A stretch of 64,000 nucleotides of DNA from Ceratodon purpureus (GCA_014871385.1 CM026430.1:16302995-16366994); one strand, 5' to 3'; shown: positions 1 through 10,578, counted from the first letter of the stretch. Translations and numbers: made by a program. The notes: a model not told the origin generated them from the sequence alone.

Positions 1-140
1 GCGCACGTGGGCACAGGCGCGCAAACGCGGGCACGGGCGAGGGCAGTCCCCCGCGCGAACGCGGTGGACGGGCGCGTGCAGACGGGCGCATGCGGACGGG
101 CGCGTGTGGAGGCCCTGTGCGCGCGCGTGTACGCGCTTAC
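1..140. repeat. G-rich degenerate array of GGGCGCG units
   Basis: Irregularly spaced (about 10-14 bp) units of the type ACGGGCGCG or GGGCACGGGCG. They are the reverse complement of the CGCGCCCG units to the right of the kinase gene, so the pair forms an inverted subterminal arrangement. ORFs crossing the array are composition artefacts. Confidence 0.7.
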
Positions 141-346
141 GGGCGCGAACAGCCGAGGGGAGCATAAAAGGCGCCCCTTAACCCTTATTTTCTACTTTTC
201 AAAGTCTCCTCTTCCAGGTGGCTCCTTGTCCTAGCCCGTGACTCCACGTGCTCTGCTTGGAACTGCAGGAAGTGGGAGCAACCAGATTGGGTGGGGGGGA
301 TCTTTTGGTTTTTTTTTTATTGTGTGTCCAGTTCATTATTCCAACT

Positions 347-1915
347 ATGTCGGTCTCTCGCGGATCCGGGAAACGCCCTGCCTACGTAGATCTTGATGCT
401 CCTGTAGAGGATGTGATGGCAACCTCCACAGCACCGACCGTTACAGGCTCAAACCCGTCATCAAGCTCATCGGGAAAGAAGAACCGGAAGTCGGCGAGTG
501 AGAGGGACCCGGACTACCCACCTCCTCGGTACCAGGAATTCGTTAGAGAGCTAGCATTGGAGTGGTACGGATGTCGGAAACGGGAGATGATTACCCGTAC
601 GTACGTTGAGAAGGGGGAGACCGGAATTAAGGACTTAAAGACCCATTTGGAAGAGTATTTGTGGAAGAAGCTGGACCTTTCCGAGAGATATAATGATTGT
701 ATTCATTACTTTCATTTCCCTAAGTGGATGGAGCAACAAATAACAACAAACACTACGAACATTGTGCATGTCTTTGAGTGTGTCAACAAGAAGCCAAAGG
801 AGGGCTACTCGCGGGCGCAGAAGGAAGAGATAGAGAAGCTCAAATATGTCCAGGATTCGTGCGCGAGATTCTCGAATAATAAGACGAGGGCGAGGCCATG
901 GCTTGAAGCTGGACTGAAAAGCGCAATGGAGAAGTACTTGTGGGGAGCAGTGGTTGGAGTTCCGAGAGGGGTCAAGTTGGTTCCGCTGTCAGGCACAAAG
1001 GAAGGCGGTTATGGTAAAGTCCGAAAATTACGTATTGTTGGCATGCAAACCATACCTGAGACTTGTGTCTTTGCGGGGAAGACGTCCAAGGCTCCTGACG
1101 AGACCCAGAAGCGGCACGAGACATCAATAGAAGCTATGGTTTGCAGAATTGACCATCCCGGCGTTATTAAGTTTTTTGCGGTCAATGACTGGACGATGGA
1201 AGCCTACACGCTTTGGTGGAATGGGGATTGCCTGCAGAATTTTCTGCACAAGTTCAATTCAAATATCGGTGAGGGTACTCAGAACCGTAACATCCACAAG
1301 CAGATCGATATGCCCATGGAAACACGTGACCGTGTTAAGGCCTTCCGCACCCATAGGGCCAAGCTAGCTTGGGCACTCATCTGTATTATGGACCGGGTGC
1401 ATAAGGGGTATTTGCAGCATAATGACATCTCCCCGGGAAATGTCTTGCTTCACTTCCCAGAGGATAAAGTGAGCGAGGTTTACATTGGAGTATGCGACTG
1501 GGGCCTTGCAAGTCGAGTGTGTGAGACAACTCCTTCAAGGTACGGTTACCCAAGTGATGAGGCGCGTACGGAAGCCTTCAAGGAACGTGGTAGTTTTGTG
1601 GCTCCGGAGTTGTGGTACACTTATGGTAAGCGAAATTCGGAGACCTCTTATGAAACTGTAAGGAGGAGACATCTATATACGCAGGCTGCCGATGCGTACT
1701 CGGTTGGAGTGGTAGCAAATAAGATTTGGGATAACGAGGACGACTTCGACCTTTTCAAGGATACAGCGGGGAAGGCTAGATTTGCGGTGGCGTTGAAGGA
1801 GCTCACAAATCCCGATCCCAAGAGCCGCTCCACCTTGCGTTTGGTCCACGCTACTCTAACAGCCCCTCCCTACAATTTCCAAATCCCAGAGTGTTGTTAT
1901 CGCAAACATATTTAG
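347..1915 (+). CDS. Protein kinase-like protein, intact, single exon
   Basis: A 522-residue protein from the ATG at 347. An in-frame ATG at 248 is less likely, because a T-rich tract ending in CAG at about 330 looks like a splice acceptor in a leader. The N-terminal 210 residues are Ser-rich and then charged, with no domain I recognise. A divergent kinase fold follows: glycine loop GGYGK near 220-224, Lys 245, Glu 262, catalytic HNDISPGN with Asp 360 and Asn 365, DWG in place of DFG (Asp 384), and APE at 419-421. All residues needed for phosphotransfer are present, so activity is plausible; the substrate is unknown. I cannot assign it to a standard plant kinase family. It sits between inverted GC-rich arrays inside a probable transposon, so it may be captured cargo. 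Confidence 0.8.
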   Translation: MSVSRGSGKRPAYVDLDAPVEDVMATSTAPTVTGSNPSSSSSGKKNRKSASERDPDYPPPRYQEFVRELALEWYGCRKREMITRTYVEKGETGIKDLKTHLEEYLWKKLDLSERYNDCIHYFHFPKWMEQQITTNTTNIVHVFECVNKKPKEGYSRAQKEEIEKLKYVQDSCARFSNNKTRARPWLEAGLKSAMEKYLWGAVVGVPRGVKLVPLSGTKEGGYGKVRKLRIVGMQTIPETCVFAGKTSKAPDETQKRHETSIEAMVCRIDHPGVIKFFAVNDWTMEAYTLWWNGDCLQNFLHKFNSNIGEGTQNRNIHKQIDMPMETRDRVKAFRTHRAKLAWALICIMDRVHKGYLQHNDISPGNVLLHFPEDKVSEVYIGVCDWGLASRVCETTPSRYGYPSDEARTEAFKERGSFVAPELWYTYGKRNSETSYETVRRRHLYTQAADAYSVGVVANKIWDNEDDFDLFKDTAGKARFAVALKELTNPDPKSRSTLRLVHATLTAPPYNFQIPECCYRKHI

Positions 1916-2014
1916 AAGTAGGCAAGTAGTGACAACAATGTGATATTCTCAGTTCTCCATAAGAGGGGACATTTTTTGTAAGTGGTTTACTGCCACAATT
2001 TTGCAAAACTTTTC

Positions 2015-2020
2015 AATAAA
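2015..2020 (+). promoter_or_regulatory. Poly(A) signal of the kinase gene
   Basis: AATAAA lies 100 bases after the kinase stop codon, in an A/T-rich stretch and ahead of the GC-rich array. This fits a 3' untranslated region of about 120-150 bases. Confidence 0.45.
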
Positions 2021-2106
2021 CATTGCACTTCCCAATTGCCCTCTTCTGAAATACATGCCCTCTCTTGTCATTTATGATTTTGCCCGATGTCGCTCTTTCC
2101 CTACTA

Positions 2107-2415
2107 ACCTGCAGCGCTCGCGCCCGACCGCCGGCGCCCGATGCAGCGCACTCGCCCAAATGCACGCGCCCGATCCAGGCTCGCGCCCACATGACCGCGC
2201 CCGATAAGTGTGCTCGCGACCGTCAACTGGATCGCGCCCGCAGCGACGCTCGCGCCCGTTCGCAGGCGCACGCGCGCGACCGGAACGACGCACGCGCCCT
2301 CGCTCTCGCGCACTCCAGCGCGCGCCCGTGACATCGCGTTCGCGCGGACGCTCGCGCCCGTCGTCCTGCTCGCGCCCACCCGCTCGCGCCCGTAATCGCG
2401 CTCGCGCCCGCACTA
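2107..2415. repeat. C-rich degenerate array of CTCGCGCCCG units
   Basis: About 20 irregular units with the core CGCGCCCG or CTCGCGCCCG. The same core recurs at 23860-23950 and 26555-26637, and in reverse complement at 1-140. Overlapping ORFs on both strands with Arg/Ala-rich products are artefacts of the repeat. Confidence 0.75.
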
Positions 2416-2551
2416 ATTCAGCGCTAGGTAAATTCGTTTTACCCTTACAGTGAGTCAACTGGTCAACGCCCTTATGTGACGGACACGGGGGTCTGTCTTG
2501 TCACCATGACGGACTAACGGACTAACGGACGGTCGGTCCATTATGACAACC

Positions 2552-4933
2552 ATGGACACAAGGGCTATTCTTACGTGCCCTAGACGTTCTAAAGGCACAT
2601 GATGGTTGAGCATTGCGCAAGCAGAGCTGATAGTTAGGTTCCTTGAGAGTGGTCTCGGAGAGTGGCGTTTGTTAGGGTTTATAGAATCTGGAGCTTGTTC
2701 GAGGTCATGTGGATGACGGATGCCTGTGAGTCCTTTGTCAGGTGTAGAGTTGTGGCTTACAGTTGGAATGCAGCAGTAGGTCAGAACTGGAAAAGGATCT
2801 TTTATTTGGTTTTTTCAGTGGTTGCAGTTGTAGTGGTGCCCTGATCTGATTTTTGGCAGCTTTTGCATACGTTGTGCGCTGGTCATAAGCTGATAGTGCA
2901 GATTATGAGTTCGGATTCTTCTCATTTATCAGGTGCGCATGCTCACAACTGCTAAATGTAGCCAGCCGGGCGGCTGGTCATTGTGTTGCTCACAGTTCCT
3001 GTTTGTTATGCTGCATATTGGACCGTCAGGCTTATTTGATCTGTTGAAGATGTTCTTCTGGCTGAATGCGTCGATATAGTGGAAATGCTATCTGTCATGC
3101 TTGGCAAGTTTGAGATTGGTTCTCACCAAGCGTTCTGGAATTACAGTTATTAAGTCTTAATTGACCTGATCCTGTGTCTGCACCTTGATTTTCTGGAAGC
3201 TTTTTGTTTTGCCTATCACCCTATAACATTCGTAACTCTAATAGCAATTGCATTTGAAATTGTTAGTTATTACAAGAACATTGTCCAGGAAACCTGTCAA
3301 TGGCTCGTCAAGGAGTCTTGTTTATGAAAATGGTCGAGTCTGCAGATTACCAGTGCACCAATCAGTTAAATATCATTTCCACATAATCCAAGAACTGGAG
3401 GTATCCGATGAGATGGGCTGCTTCGGTATGAGCCTCTTATGTTGTCGAGTAAGTAATAGGTACATGTTTTCAAGTGATGTGGTCTGAATGTAGGTTTTCA
3501 ACTCAGTTCGTGAAAGTCTTGTTCATTTCCTGATGAGTGCGAGATGAGCAGACCAGGAATGTGACTGAAAATCGTGGACCAGTTGATACGGCAATAGCAT
3601 GTTTATCATACTTAAATGTTGTGGTTGGTCTTGCAGTAACCTTTTGAGATGAGTTCAATGTTTTGAAGTCATAAATCTTAGATGCAAAAGTTGGATGATT
3701 CGAGGTGATATTGAGGTCTTCTGTGTTGAAGATACGTAATGTCTTTTTTGATGCAGTTAATGATGCGTACAACAATGCAACTCCCCACACAATTGAATGC
3801 TAGTAGCACTTGGATATTTGGTTAGAATTCGCCAGACGGATTCGGGTTTCATGAAGAAAGTTGGACACTTGTCAAATTGATTTTCAAAACTTTGAGTAGA
3901 TCTGCTAACAAAGATTTGATCTATTGGTGTTGCACGTTCTTCATGCAAGTTGTGAAGTAGACGGTAGAACACTATTTTTGAGTGGGAGGGTACAATTCCG
4001 GACGCTTCTTAGTGCAATTAAATATGCCTACAATAGAAGTCGCTTAGAAATATTTGATTACAAGACTTAGACAATAGGGATGCATGCAATGTGTCCAATT
4101 TTGTGAATGTATTCTTTCGCATCGTCCGTTATCCTCTTGGTCCTGCATTTTGTTCTCAATTTATTGGTTCTCTTCCTTGCAGTCTGATGTCAAACTGATG
4201 CTACTTTTTCAATGGTAGCTGTATGTCGGGTAATATAGACTTGATGAAACCAGGCAACTGTAAATATTGATCATCTATCAATTGTCTTTGACAGATTCAG
4301 TTAACATGAGAGCTTGAGCAACTCTAGATTCCGCAGTCAAACAAATCGATTGATGATGCTTAACCTTGATTCATGCAAAAATGAAACAGTATATTCTAGG
4401 CTTGACTGGTGTTGTCTCTGGATGGGGGTGATAGTGCTGAATTATGCAATACACCATCACACTAGGTGCGAGCAATATTGCCATAGCCAGGGGTTCAGCT
4501 CTATGGTCTTCTTTGCAGCTTTTTATTCTTGTAAGTATTCTCGTTGCTTTGCTTTCTTGTTAATGGTGAACACTGAACAATGGAAGGGTTACCAGGAGTC
4601 ATGGAATCCAAAATCAGTGTGCCACCACATGGAACGCTGATCAGCTTCAAGCTACCAGATTAGTTATGGAGCAGACCGCTTTTAATTAACTTGGGTCTTT
4701 CGAACAACCACTGTGATTCGGACAAAAATGAATCACATTTGAAGCACACTGAAGCTACAGGTGGCTCAGTTAACGTCACAAGCGCACTCGTCGATGCTTA
4801 TGGTGTAGGTGTTTAATTGACGTAAATAGAACAGTGTAGACTGTCGGTTTCATGATTGTTATATAACATGTGTAAAGAGTTACAAATAACTCTGTAACTG
4901 TGTTATGTTCATCTTAGATCTACCAATGACTTA
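2552..4933. other. Stretch without a recognised gene
   Basis: Mixed-composition DNA with only short ORFs (up to 108 codons) that show no domain and no consistent splice structure. I see no transposon ends inside it. The sequence right after 2551 should hold the target-site duplicate of the kinase-bearing element, expected to be ATGGACACA or a close offset. Confidence 0.5.
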
Positions 4934-5064
4934 CATACCTTGAGTTTTGTTTTATTGTATTATTTTTTTTACTTCAAATAGTTGGGAGACATGGAAAAAT
5001 TTGGAGGTCTCATTATATTTGGTGTGTAAGATCTTGGTTTCTAAATTCAAGGAAAACTAGTTTT
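4934..5064. repeat. Foldback element copy A, left arm (interrupted by the copia element)
   Basis: This arm matches an arm of the foldback element at 47589-47871, including TGAGTTTTG, a T-rich tract followed by ACTTCAAATAGTTGGGA, GGTGTGTAA and AAAACTAGTTTT. The arm stops at the copia insertion. The centre and the start of the other arm resume at 10584. Copy A was therefore in place before the copia element arrived. Confidence 0.75.
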
Positions 5065-5344
5065 TGAAGATGCACAAAAAAGAGAATTGTAACACACACA
5101 CTTAGACTGGTTTAATCAGATGATTATTCACATAATCTCTTTCGAGTTATATACAACCATGTACACCAACTTGTGTAAAGGATACAATTACCTAACTACT
5201 CATATTAATCTGCTACCTACGTTAGGTGAGTTGATATGATACGCTCAGTCACTTGGTGACTTTGCTTCTCGGGATGTGTGCAATCTTAACAGTAACCTGT
5301 GGCATCAACTCCTATTCTTACGGAATGAGCCAGGGTATCCAACA
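5065..5344 (-). repeat. 3' LTR of the copia element
   Basis: 280-bp direct repeat of 10299-10578, with two differences. On the plus strand it begins TGAAGATGCAC and ends TATCCAACA. A polypurine tract lies just inside it at 5345-5353 (GAGGGGAGG on the minus strand). Confidence 0.95.
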
Positions 5345-5353
5345 CCTCCCCTC

Positions 5354-5884
5354 GTAGCCGTACTCATTCCTGTTCGGTTGCGATGGATACACTTTGGGAG
5401 GCCTTCGTTGTAGTTATCTGGTCGGTTGCTGTGTTCGTTGGTAGACTTGTGGAAGTAGTCTTGGCATGGGTGAATTAGCCGCAGCATACTGCTTTGGCTC
5501 GAGAGGCACTTCCTCGACATGATGAAGCACATGAGGATCATACTCAGGAGTCAACAGCACTTGATCGCCCTGTTTACTACCTAGACCTTGAGTCGCAATT
5601 TCCCTCCCCTCCATCTGCTCTTATCTCACCAGCTGCAGCTACTGTACAGAGTGACTTGGACTGGCATGTCCACAATTTCTGCCGCTTGGATTCTCGTGGA
5701 TACAGAGCTGCGGTTCGTAGGCATGGATGGAGATTTCTGCCTTTTAAGCAACGTCTTGAAGCTGAGAGACATCACTTCAATATCCTTCTGGCAGAAGACC
5801 TACGCCTCTTTGAATTTCGGCGACACACCCGCAGTTGGCAGATTCCTAGTTATGTGTCTCTAGACGAATGTCCACCTGACCATA
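5354..5884. other. Long 3' region of the copia element with an antisense ORF
   Basis: About 530 bases separate the gag-pol end from the polypurine tract, more than is usual in copia elements. A plus-strand ORF of 139 codons (5494-5913) overlaps the gag-pol end. It has no motif I know and may be chance. Confidence 0.4.
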
Positions 5885-8800
5885 CTACTTATCCTGCATT
5901 TTACGGAATCTAGTGGTATTGATGAAACCTAAGTGAGCTCTTAGTTTCTCAAATTGTGTCTTTTCTAGGGCTTTCGTGAACAAGTCAGCCACTTGTTCTA
6001 CTGTTGATATATGTTGTAAGTCTATTGACTTAGAAACTACTTGTTCCCTAATGTAGTGATACTGTACTTCTATGTGTTTTGTTCTAGAATGGAACACTGG
6101 ATTGTGAGCAATTTTCACACTACTTTGATTATCGCAGTAAAGGATTGTTGGTTCCTGACTTTTTGCTACTTGTAATTCACTTAAGAGTCTCCGAAGCCAT
6201 ACAGCTTCTTTAGCACTATCACACATAATTCTGTATTCAGCTTCAGTGGAACTCAACGATACGGTAGGTTGCTTACCGCTTTTCCATGTAATTGGGGTTG
6301 ATCCAAGTCGAAAAACATACCCTCCGGTGGATTTGCGATCCTCCAAGTCTCCAGCCCAGTCTGTGTCGCAAAATCCCGAGAGAGTATCATCCTCCCCGCG
6401 ACGGTAGATTAGCCCCAAATCAAGAGTGCCCTGGAGGTAACAAAGCACATGGCGAGGAGCCAACATATGGGGGGTCTGCGGAGCAGAACCGTAGCGAGCA
6501 AGAATGCCGACCGCATAGGTGATGTCAATACAGGTGATTTTCAGGAAGAGCAACTTCCCAATGAGACGTTGGTACTCCTCAGAATCAGCAGGGGGAGCAC
6601 CCATGTCTCGACGGAGCTTCAGCCCAGGTAGCATCGGGACAGCAGCGGCATTGCACTGATCCATGCCAAAGTCGGAAAGAAGCTGTCGAATGTACCCACG
6701 TTGGGTGAGGATGAGCCCTGTGGGGTCAAAAAGAAATTCTACTCCAAGGGAGTAACTTAGAAGCCCAAGGTCCGTCATGTCGAAGCGTTGGAGGAGTTGA
6801 GAGCGAAGCTCATGCAGACAGATGGTGAAATTCCCAGCCAAATAAACGTCATCGACATAGAGAAGAAGAATGGCAATTTGAGTGCCCTTGGAGATGTAGT
6901 AAAGATTAGGATCAGAGTTAGATTGGACTAACCCTAGGGTTTTCAGAGTGAGATCGAATTTGGTGTTCCAAGCTCGAGGAGCTTGCTTGAGACCATAGAG
7001 CGCCTTCTTGAGGCGACAGACCTTGTGAGTCTGGCCAGGAACTTCAAAACCTTCGGGCTGTTGAACGAACACTTCCTCCTCAAGCTCTCCATTGAGGAAA
7101 GCGCTCTTGACATCAAGATGTTGAATAGGCCAGCCGTGGTGGCCACAGAGAGCCGCAACAGCTCGGATTGTATCCCACTTTGCAACTGGAGCAAAGGTTT
7201 CCGAAAAATCAAAACCTGCGCGTTGCTGAAATCCTTTGGCGACAAGCTTGGCTTTGAGTTTGGCAGTGGTGCCGTCAGGATTGGGCTTGGATTTAAATAC
7301 CCATTTTGTGGTAATGGGGCGCCGGCCGGGAGGGCAGTCAACTAATTCCCAGGTCTCATTGCGTGACATTGAATCCATTTCTTGTTCCATCGCAGAATGC
7401 CAGCCAGGATGATTAAAAGCCTCTCGAAAAGTTTGAGGTTCGGGAACCATGGCAATATTGCCAATGAAGTAATCTTTGAGAAATTGAGGCGGTTTACCTG
7501 CAGTGGATCGCGATGGGCGAGCAGAGATCGGGATATCGACAGATGATGTCCTGAGAGGGCGACGTCGGTATACTTGGACAGGCGAAGTACCAGAGGAGTC
7601 GATGGAGTCTAGATTACGGACATCGGATTTGGACGCGGCAGCACCTGAGGAAGACGAATCAGCAGATTGACCCACAGGTGACACAGGCAATGGGGCTGCA
7701 GCAGGTCCATTAGTTCCGCAGGAATCCTCAGCACAGGCGGTTGGAGTGGAGGAGGGTGCCTTAGAAGCAGCAACGGGCACGAGCTCAAGCGAATGGCCGT
7801 CGACCAAGGGAACAGGGGAAGCAGATGTGCCGGGGTCCACAGTTGGGCAAGGAATGACAGGTTCGGGAGACACCACAGGTGTAGAGAGAGCAGAATCCGG
7901 CCAAGAAAAAAGAGAGAATTCTTGGTTGACCGCGTGGAGTGATCGTGAGGAATAGAACATATCGGATTCATGCACATGAACATCTTTAGAGACCAAGATG
8001 CGTCGGAGTGGAGGGTAGTAGCAGCGATACCCTTTGGTTGCAAGATCATAGCCAAGGAGTACGCACTTGAAGGCACGGGGAGCCAGTTTCTTGAGATTGG
8101 GACGCACATTTTTGACATACGTAACGGCACCAATGATCCGTAGATGACCAAGCTCAGGGCGCTGACCATGAAAACATTCAAACGGTGTAAGCCCCTTGTT
8201 TGCACGAGTAGAGGCTCGATTCACAAGGTAGTTTGAGGTGGCCACCAGTTCAGTCCAGAGGAAACTTGGAATGTGGGCGCCCATCAGGAGACACCGAGTA
8301 CGTTCCAGCAGGGTCCTATTTTTCCTCTCGGCAATTCTATTTTGATGTGGTGTATGAGGTTGAGTGAACTCTCTATGGATCCCGTGAGTGGCACAGTAAG
8401 CATCAAACTGATCATTCCGATACTCACCACCACCATCAGAGCGAAGGCAGAGAATGCGCCGGTGATGCTGACCTTCGACAAGAGTCTTGAACTGTTGAAA
8501 AATTCGGAAGGTATCATCCTTGTTCTTGAGGAAATAGATCCACGAATACCTACTCCAATCATCTGTAAAGGTAAGAACATACCGAGCACCAGAGATGGAG
8601 ACGGGAGAGATGGGTCCACACAAGTCTGAATGAATTAGGTCAAGGGGTGAAGAAGCTCTGCGAGTGGCACTCTTCGGTATGTTGCTGCGAGTCTGGCGGC
8701 CGAGTTGGCAGGTTCCGCAGGGGTGTCGGAGAGAAGGCAGGATGCCTCGTGGGAGGCCAATTGCCTTCTGTTGGTGACTCATGCATGCGATACTCCGTTG

Positions 8801-10237
8801 GTGGAGATGGCCGAGCCGGAGATGCCACAGGCGTGAGGTACTGAGAGTGTGCCGCAGGATGGAAACCGCAGCGAGGACTGGAGGTGGGTTTGCGAGGCGG
8901 TAGAGGCCATTGCGGCGGACCCGTTCGCCCCTGGCGACCACTGAGAAATTAGAGATGTCTGGGGGTCGGACTATGAGAAATTGTGTGGAGTCGAAGTAAA
9001 TCCCTAATTTTTGGTCTGCAATTTTTCCAACAGATAGAAGATTGCGAGTCATCCCAGGCACATACAGAACTTTCTCAAATTTTATTGCATCGTTGTGAGA
9101 GTACTCTCCAGTGCCAACAATAGGGTAGGCTTTCCCATTGGCTATTTCAATGGCAGATCCTCTACCACGGGTAGTGAGCCTCTTCAGTTTGGCCGATGTG
9201 CCTGTCACATGCTTCGACGCACCTGAGTCGACGTACCACTCGTCATCGTCTCGAACGGCTGCAACATTTGCCTCAATGACCTGATCCTTGTCGCTATCTT
9301 CCTCATCGAGGCTATCGTGTACTGCCTCGGCAAACTCCTCACTGCTTCCACTAGAGTTGATAGCGGCATTAGCTGTGCGAGAGCTGATCTTCTTCTTCCG
9401 CTCCATTGCTCGCCGACTGAGCTCCTTCGTGAGCCCGGGACAATCTCGCATGTAATGTTCCTTGCTGCCGCACCAGTGGCACTCTGGTTTCGATGGCCGT
9501 TGAGCCTTTGAAGTGCCACGAGCGTTGCTACGAGTATTCTTCTCACCGCCATGCTGCTTGCCCTTGGCATAGTGAGCATCGGCAGAAATGCGCTTGGTGC
9601 TGCGCAGCTCTCTTCTTGCTTCATCATGAAGCAGTAGTCCAGTCAATGAGGTTAGGTTTGGAAATTGATCACGCAATCCTACCGAGGTGACAAAATTCTC
9701 ATAGCTCTCAGGTAAAGCATTCAGTATGTGTTCCACAATCATGGAGTCAGGCATGGTCTCTCCTATGGCAATGAGCTGATTGGAGATATTCCGAACCTCC
9801 TTCAAGAAATCAGCCACTGAGCCTCCTTCGTCCAACTTGAGGTTCTGAATCTTGCTCTTCAATAGTAACCTCCGAGCATTGCCTCCTGTCTCGTACAGTG
9901 CCTTGATGGTCTTCCAAACTTCAGCCGGATCTTGTTCATCACCGATATGGGGAATCACTTCATCTCCTACTGAAAGACAAAGCATGGCAAGAGCTTTCCG
10001 GCGGTTCCTCGCCAGTGCCGTTTCTTCGGCGGTTGGTGCTTGTACAGCTGCTCCATCTCCTTGTTGGACTAGTTGAGCTGCGACTGCTACCTGTTGCCCA
10101 GGAACAGGAACTACGATCTCCCATAGTCCTTCCTTCTGCAACACATTCCGAATGCGGAATTTCCAGATGGTGTAATTCGCTACACCGCTCAGCTTCGAGG
10201 ACTCTCCCATACCTACGTGGTCGTTACCTCCTGACAT
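5885..10237 (-). CDS. Copia gag-pol polyprotein (fossil element part)
   Basis: One frame of about 1,450 residues from the most likely start at 10237. The domains are in the order expected of Pseudoviridae/Ty1-copia: UBN2-like gag, a CCHC zinc knuckle, a pepsin-like protease, a GAG-pre-integrase and integrase core, reverse transcriptase and RNase H. Integrase before reverse transcriptase distinguishes it from gypsy elements. It serves only the element's own retrotransposition, and many smaller ORFs overlapping it are shadows. Confidence 0.92.
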   Translation of the reverse strand: MSGGNDHVGMGESSKLSGVANYTIWKFRIRNVLQKEGLWEIVVPVPGQQVAVAAQLVQQGDGAAVQAPTAEETALARNRRKALAMLCLSVGDEVIPHIGDEQDPAEVWKTIKALYETGGNARRLLLKSKIQNLKLDEGGSVADFLKEVRNISNQLIAIGETMPDSMIVEHILNALPESYENFVTSVGLRDQFPNLTSLTGLLLHDEARRELRSTKRISADAHYAKGKQHGGEKNTRSNARGTSKAQRPSKPECHWCGSKEHYMRDCPGLTKELSRRAMERKKKISSRTANAAINSSGSSEEFAEAVHDSLDEEDSDKDQVIEANVAAVRDDDEWYVDSGASKHVTGTSAKLKRLTTRGRGSAIEIANGKAYPIVGTGEYSHNDAIKFEKVLYVPGMTRNLLSVGKIADQKLGIYFDSTQFLIVRPPDISNFSVVARGERVRRNGLYRLANPPPVLAAVSILRHTLSTSRLWHLRLGHLHQRSIACMSHQQKAIGLPRGILPSLRHPCGTCQLGRQTRSNIPKSATRRASSPLDLIHSDLCGPISPVSISGARYVLTFTDDWSRYSWIYFLKNKDDTFRIFQQFKTLVEGQHHRRILCLRSDGGGEYRNDQFDAYCATHGIHREFTQPHTPHQNRIAERKNRTLLERTRCLLMGAHIPSFLWTELVATSNYLVNRASTRANKGLTPFECFHGQRPELGHLRIIGAVTYVKNVRPNLKKLAPRAFKCVLLGYDLATKGYRCYYPPLRRILVSKDVHVHESDMFYSSRSLHAVNQEFSLFSWPDSALSTPVVSPEPVIPCPTVDPGTSASPVPLVDGHSLELVPVAASKAPSSTPTACAEDSCGTNGPAAAPLPVSPVGQSADSSSSGAAASKSDVRNLDSIDSSGTSPVQVYRRRPLRTSSVDIPISARPSRSTAGKPPQFLKDYFIGNIAMVPEPQTFREAFNHPGWHSAMEQEMDSMSRNETWELVDCPPGRRPITTKWVFKSKPNPDGTTAKLKAKLVAKGFQQRAGFDFSETFAPVAKWDTIRAVAALCGHHGWPIQHLDVKSAFLNGELEEEVFVQQPEGFEVPGQTHKVCRLKKALYGLKQAPRAWNTKFDLTLKTLGLVQSNSDPNLYYISKGTQIAILLLYVDDVYLAGNFTICLHELRSQLLQRFDMTDLGLLSYSLGVEFLFDPTGLILTQRGYIRQLLSDFGMDQCNAAAVPMLPGLKLRRDMGAPPADSEEYQRLIGKLLFLKITCIDITYAVGILARYGSAPQTPHMLAPRHVLCYLQGTLDLGLIYRRGEDDTLSGFCDTDWAGDLEDRKSTGGYVFRLGSTPITWKSGKQPTVSLSSTEAEYRIMCDSAKEAVWLRRLLSELQVAKSQEPTILYCDNQSSVKIAHNPVFHSRTKHIEVQYHYIREQVVSKSIDLQHISTVEQVADLFTKALEKTQFEKLRAHLGFINTTRFRKMQDK

Positions 10238-10286
10238 GAAGCAAAAAGTGACCTGATCTACTTGTCTCAAGTGTATGAGCGTTTGT

Positions 10287-10298
10287 GCTCTGATACCA
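10287..10298 (-). other. Primer-binding site of the copia element (initiator-Met tRNA type)
   Basis: The minus strand reads TGGTATCAGAGC directly inside the 5' LTR. This is the complement of the 3' end of plant initiator methionine tRNA, the standard primer of plant copia elements. Confidence 0.9.
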
Positions 10299-10578
10299 TG
10301 AAGATGCACAAAAAAGAGAATTGTAACACACACACTTAGACTGGTTTAATCAGATGATTATTCACATAATCTCTTTCGAGTTATATACAACCATGTACAC
10401 CAACTTGTGTAAAGGATACAACTACCTAACTACTCATATTAATTTGCTACCTACGTTAGGTGAGTTGATATGATACGCTCAGTCACTTGGTGACTTTGCT
10501 TCTCGGGATGTGTGCAATCTTAACAGTAACCTGTGGCATCAACTCCTATTCTTACGGAATGAGCCAGGGTATCCAACA
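10299..10578 (-). repeat. 5' LTR of the copia element
   Basis: 280-bp direct repeat of 5065-5344. As the element reads on the minus strand, this is the 5' LTR and should hold the promoter. It is followed inward by the primer-binding site. Confidence 0.95.

Larger units (their letters stand above)
1..2551. mobile_element. Right part of a MULE-like transposon carrying a kinase gene (left end outside window)
   Basis: The kinase gene lies between two GC-rich degenerate arrays in opposite orientation: G-rich GGGCGCG-type units at about 1-140 and C-rich CTCGCGCCCG-type units at about 2107-2415. Beyond the right array come GGTAAATTC..TTTTACC (2427-2443) and GGTCAACGCC (2461-2470), then ACGGACTA-type repeats, ending in TTATGACAACC at 2541-2551. 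The same arrays and the same 11-bp end occur at the right end of the element at 23342-26846, which has a 9-bp target duplication. The GGTAAATT/TTTTACC block recurs inverted at that element's left end (23437-23471). I infer one transposon family of Mutator-like type; no transposase is visible, and the left end must lie upstream of base 1. Confidence 0.5.
5065..10578 (-). mobile_element. Ty1/copia LTR retrotransposon, whole-looking
   Basis: The element is 5,514 bp and reads on the minus strand. Two 280-bp LTRs begin TG and end CA, and they differ at only two positions, so the insertion is recent on an evolutionary scale. A 5-bp target duplication, GTTTT, flanks it (5060-5064 and 10579-10583). 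The primer-binding site is the usual plant initiator-Met type and a polypurine tract precedes the 3' LTR. One long gag-pol frame runs in copia order: gag, zinc knuckle, protease, integrase, reverse transcriptase, RNase H. It looks whole. It is inserted inside foldback copy A. Confidence 0.95.

Noticed and set aside
2072-2458. 128-codon minus-strand and several plus-strand ORFs in the GC-rich array
   Set aside because: Arg/Ala-rich products arise in every frame from the repeat composition; no domain and no start or splice signals.
8273-8629. 118-codon plus-strand and other ORFs within the copia element
   Set aside because: They overlap the long gag-pol frame and have no recognisable domain.
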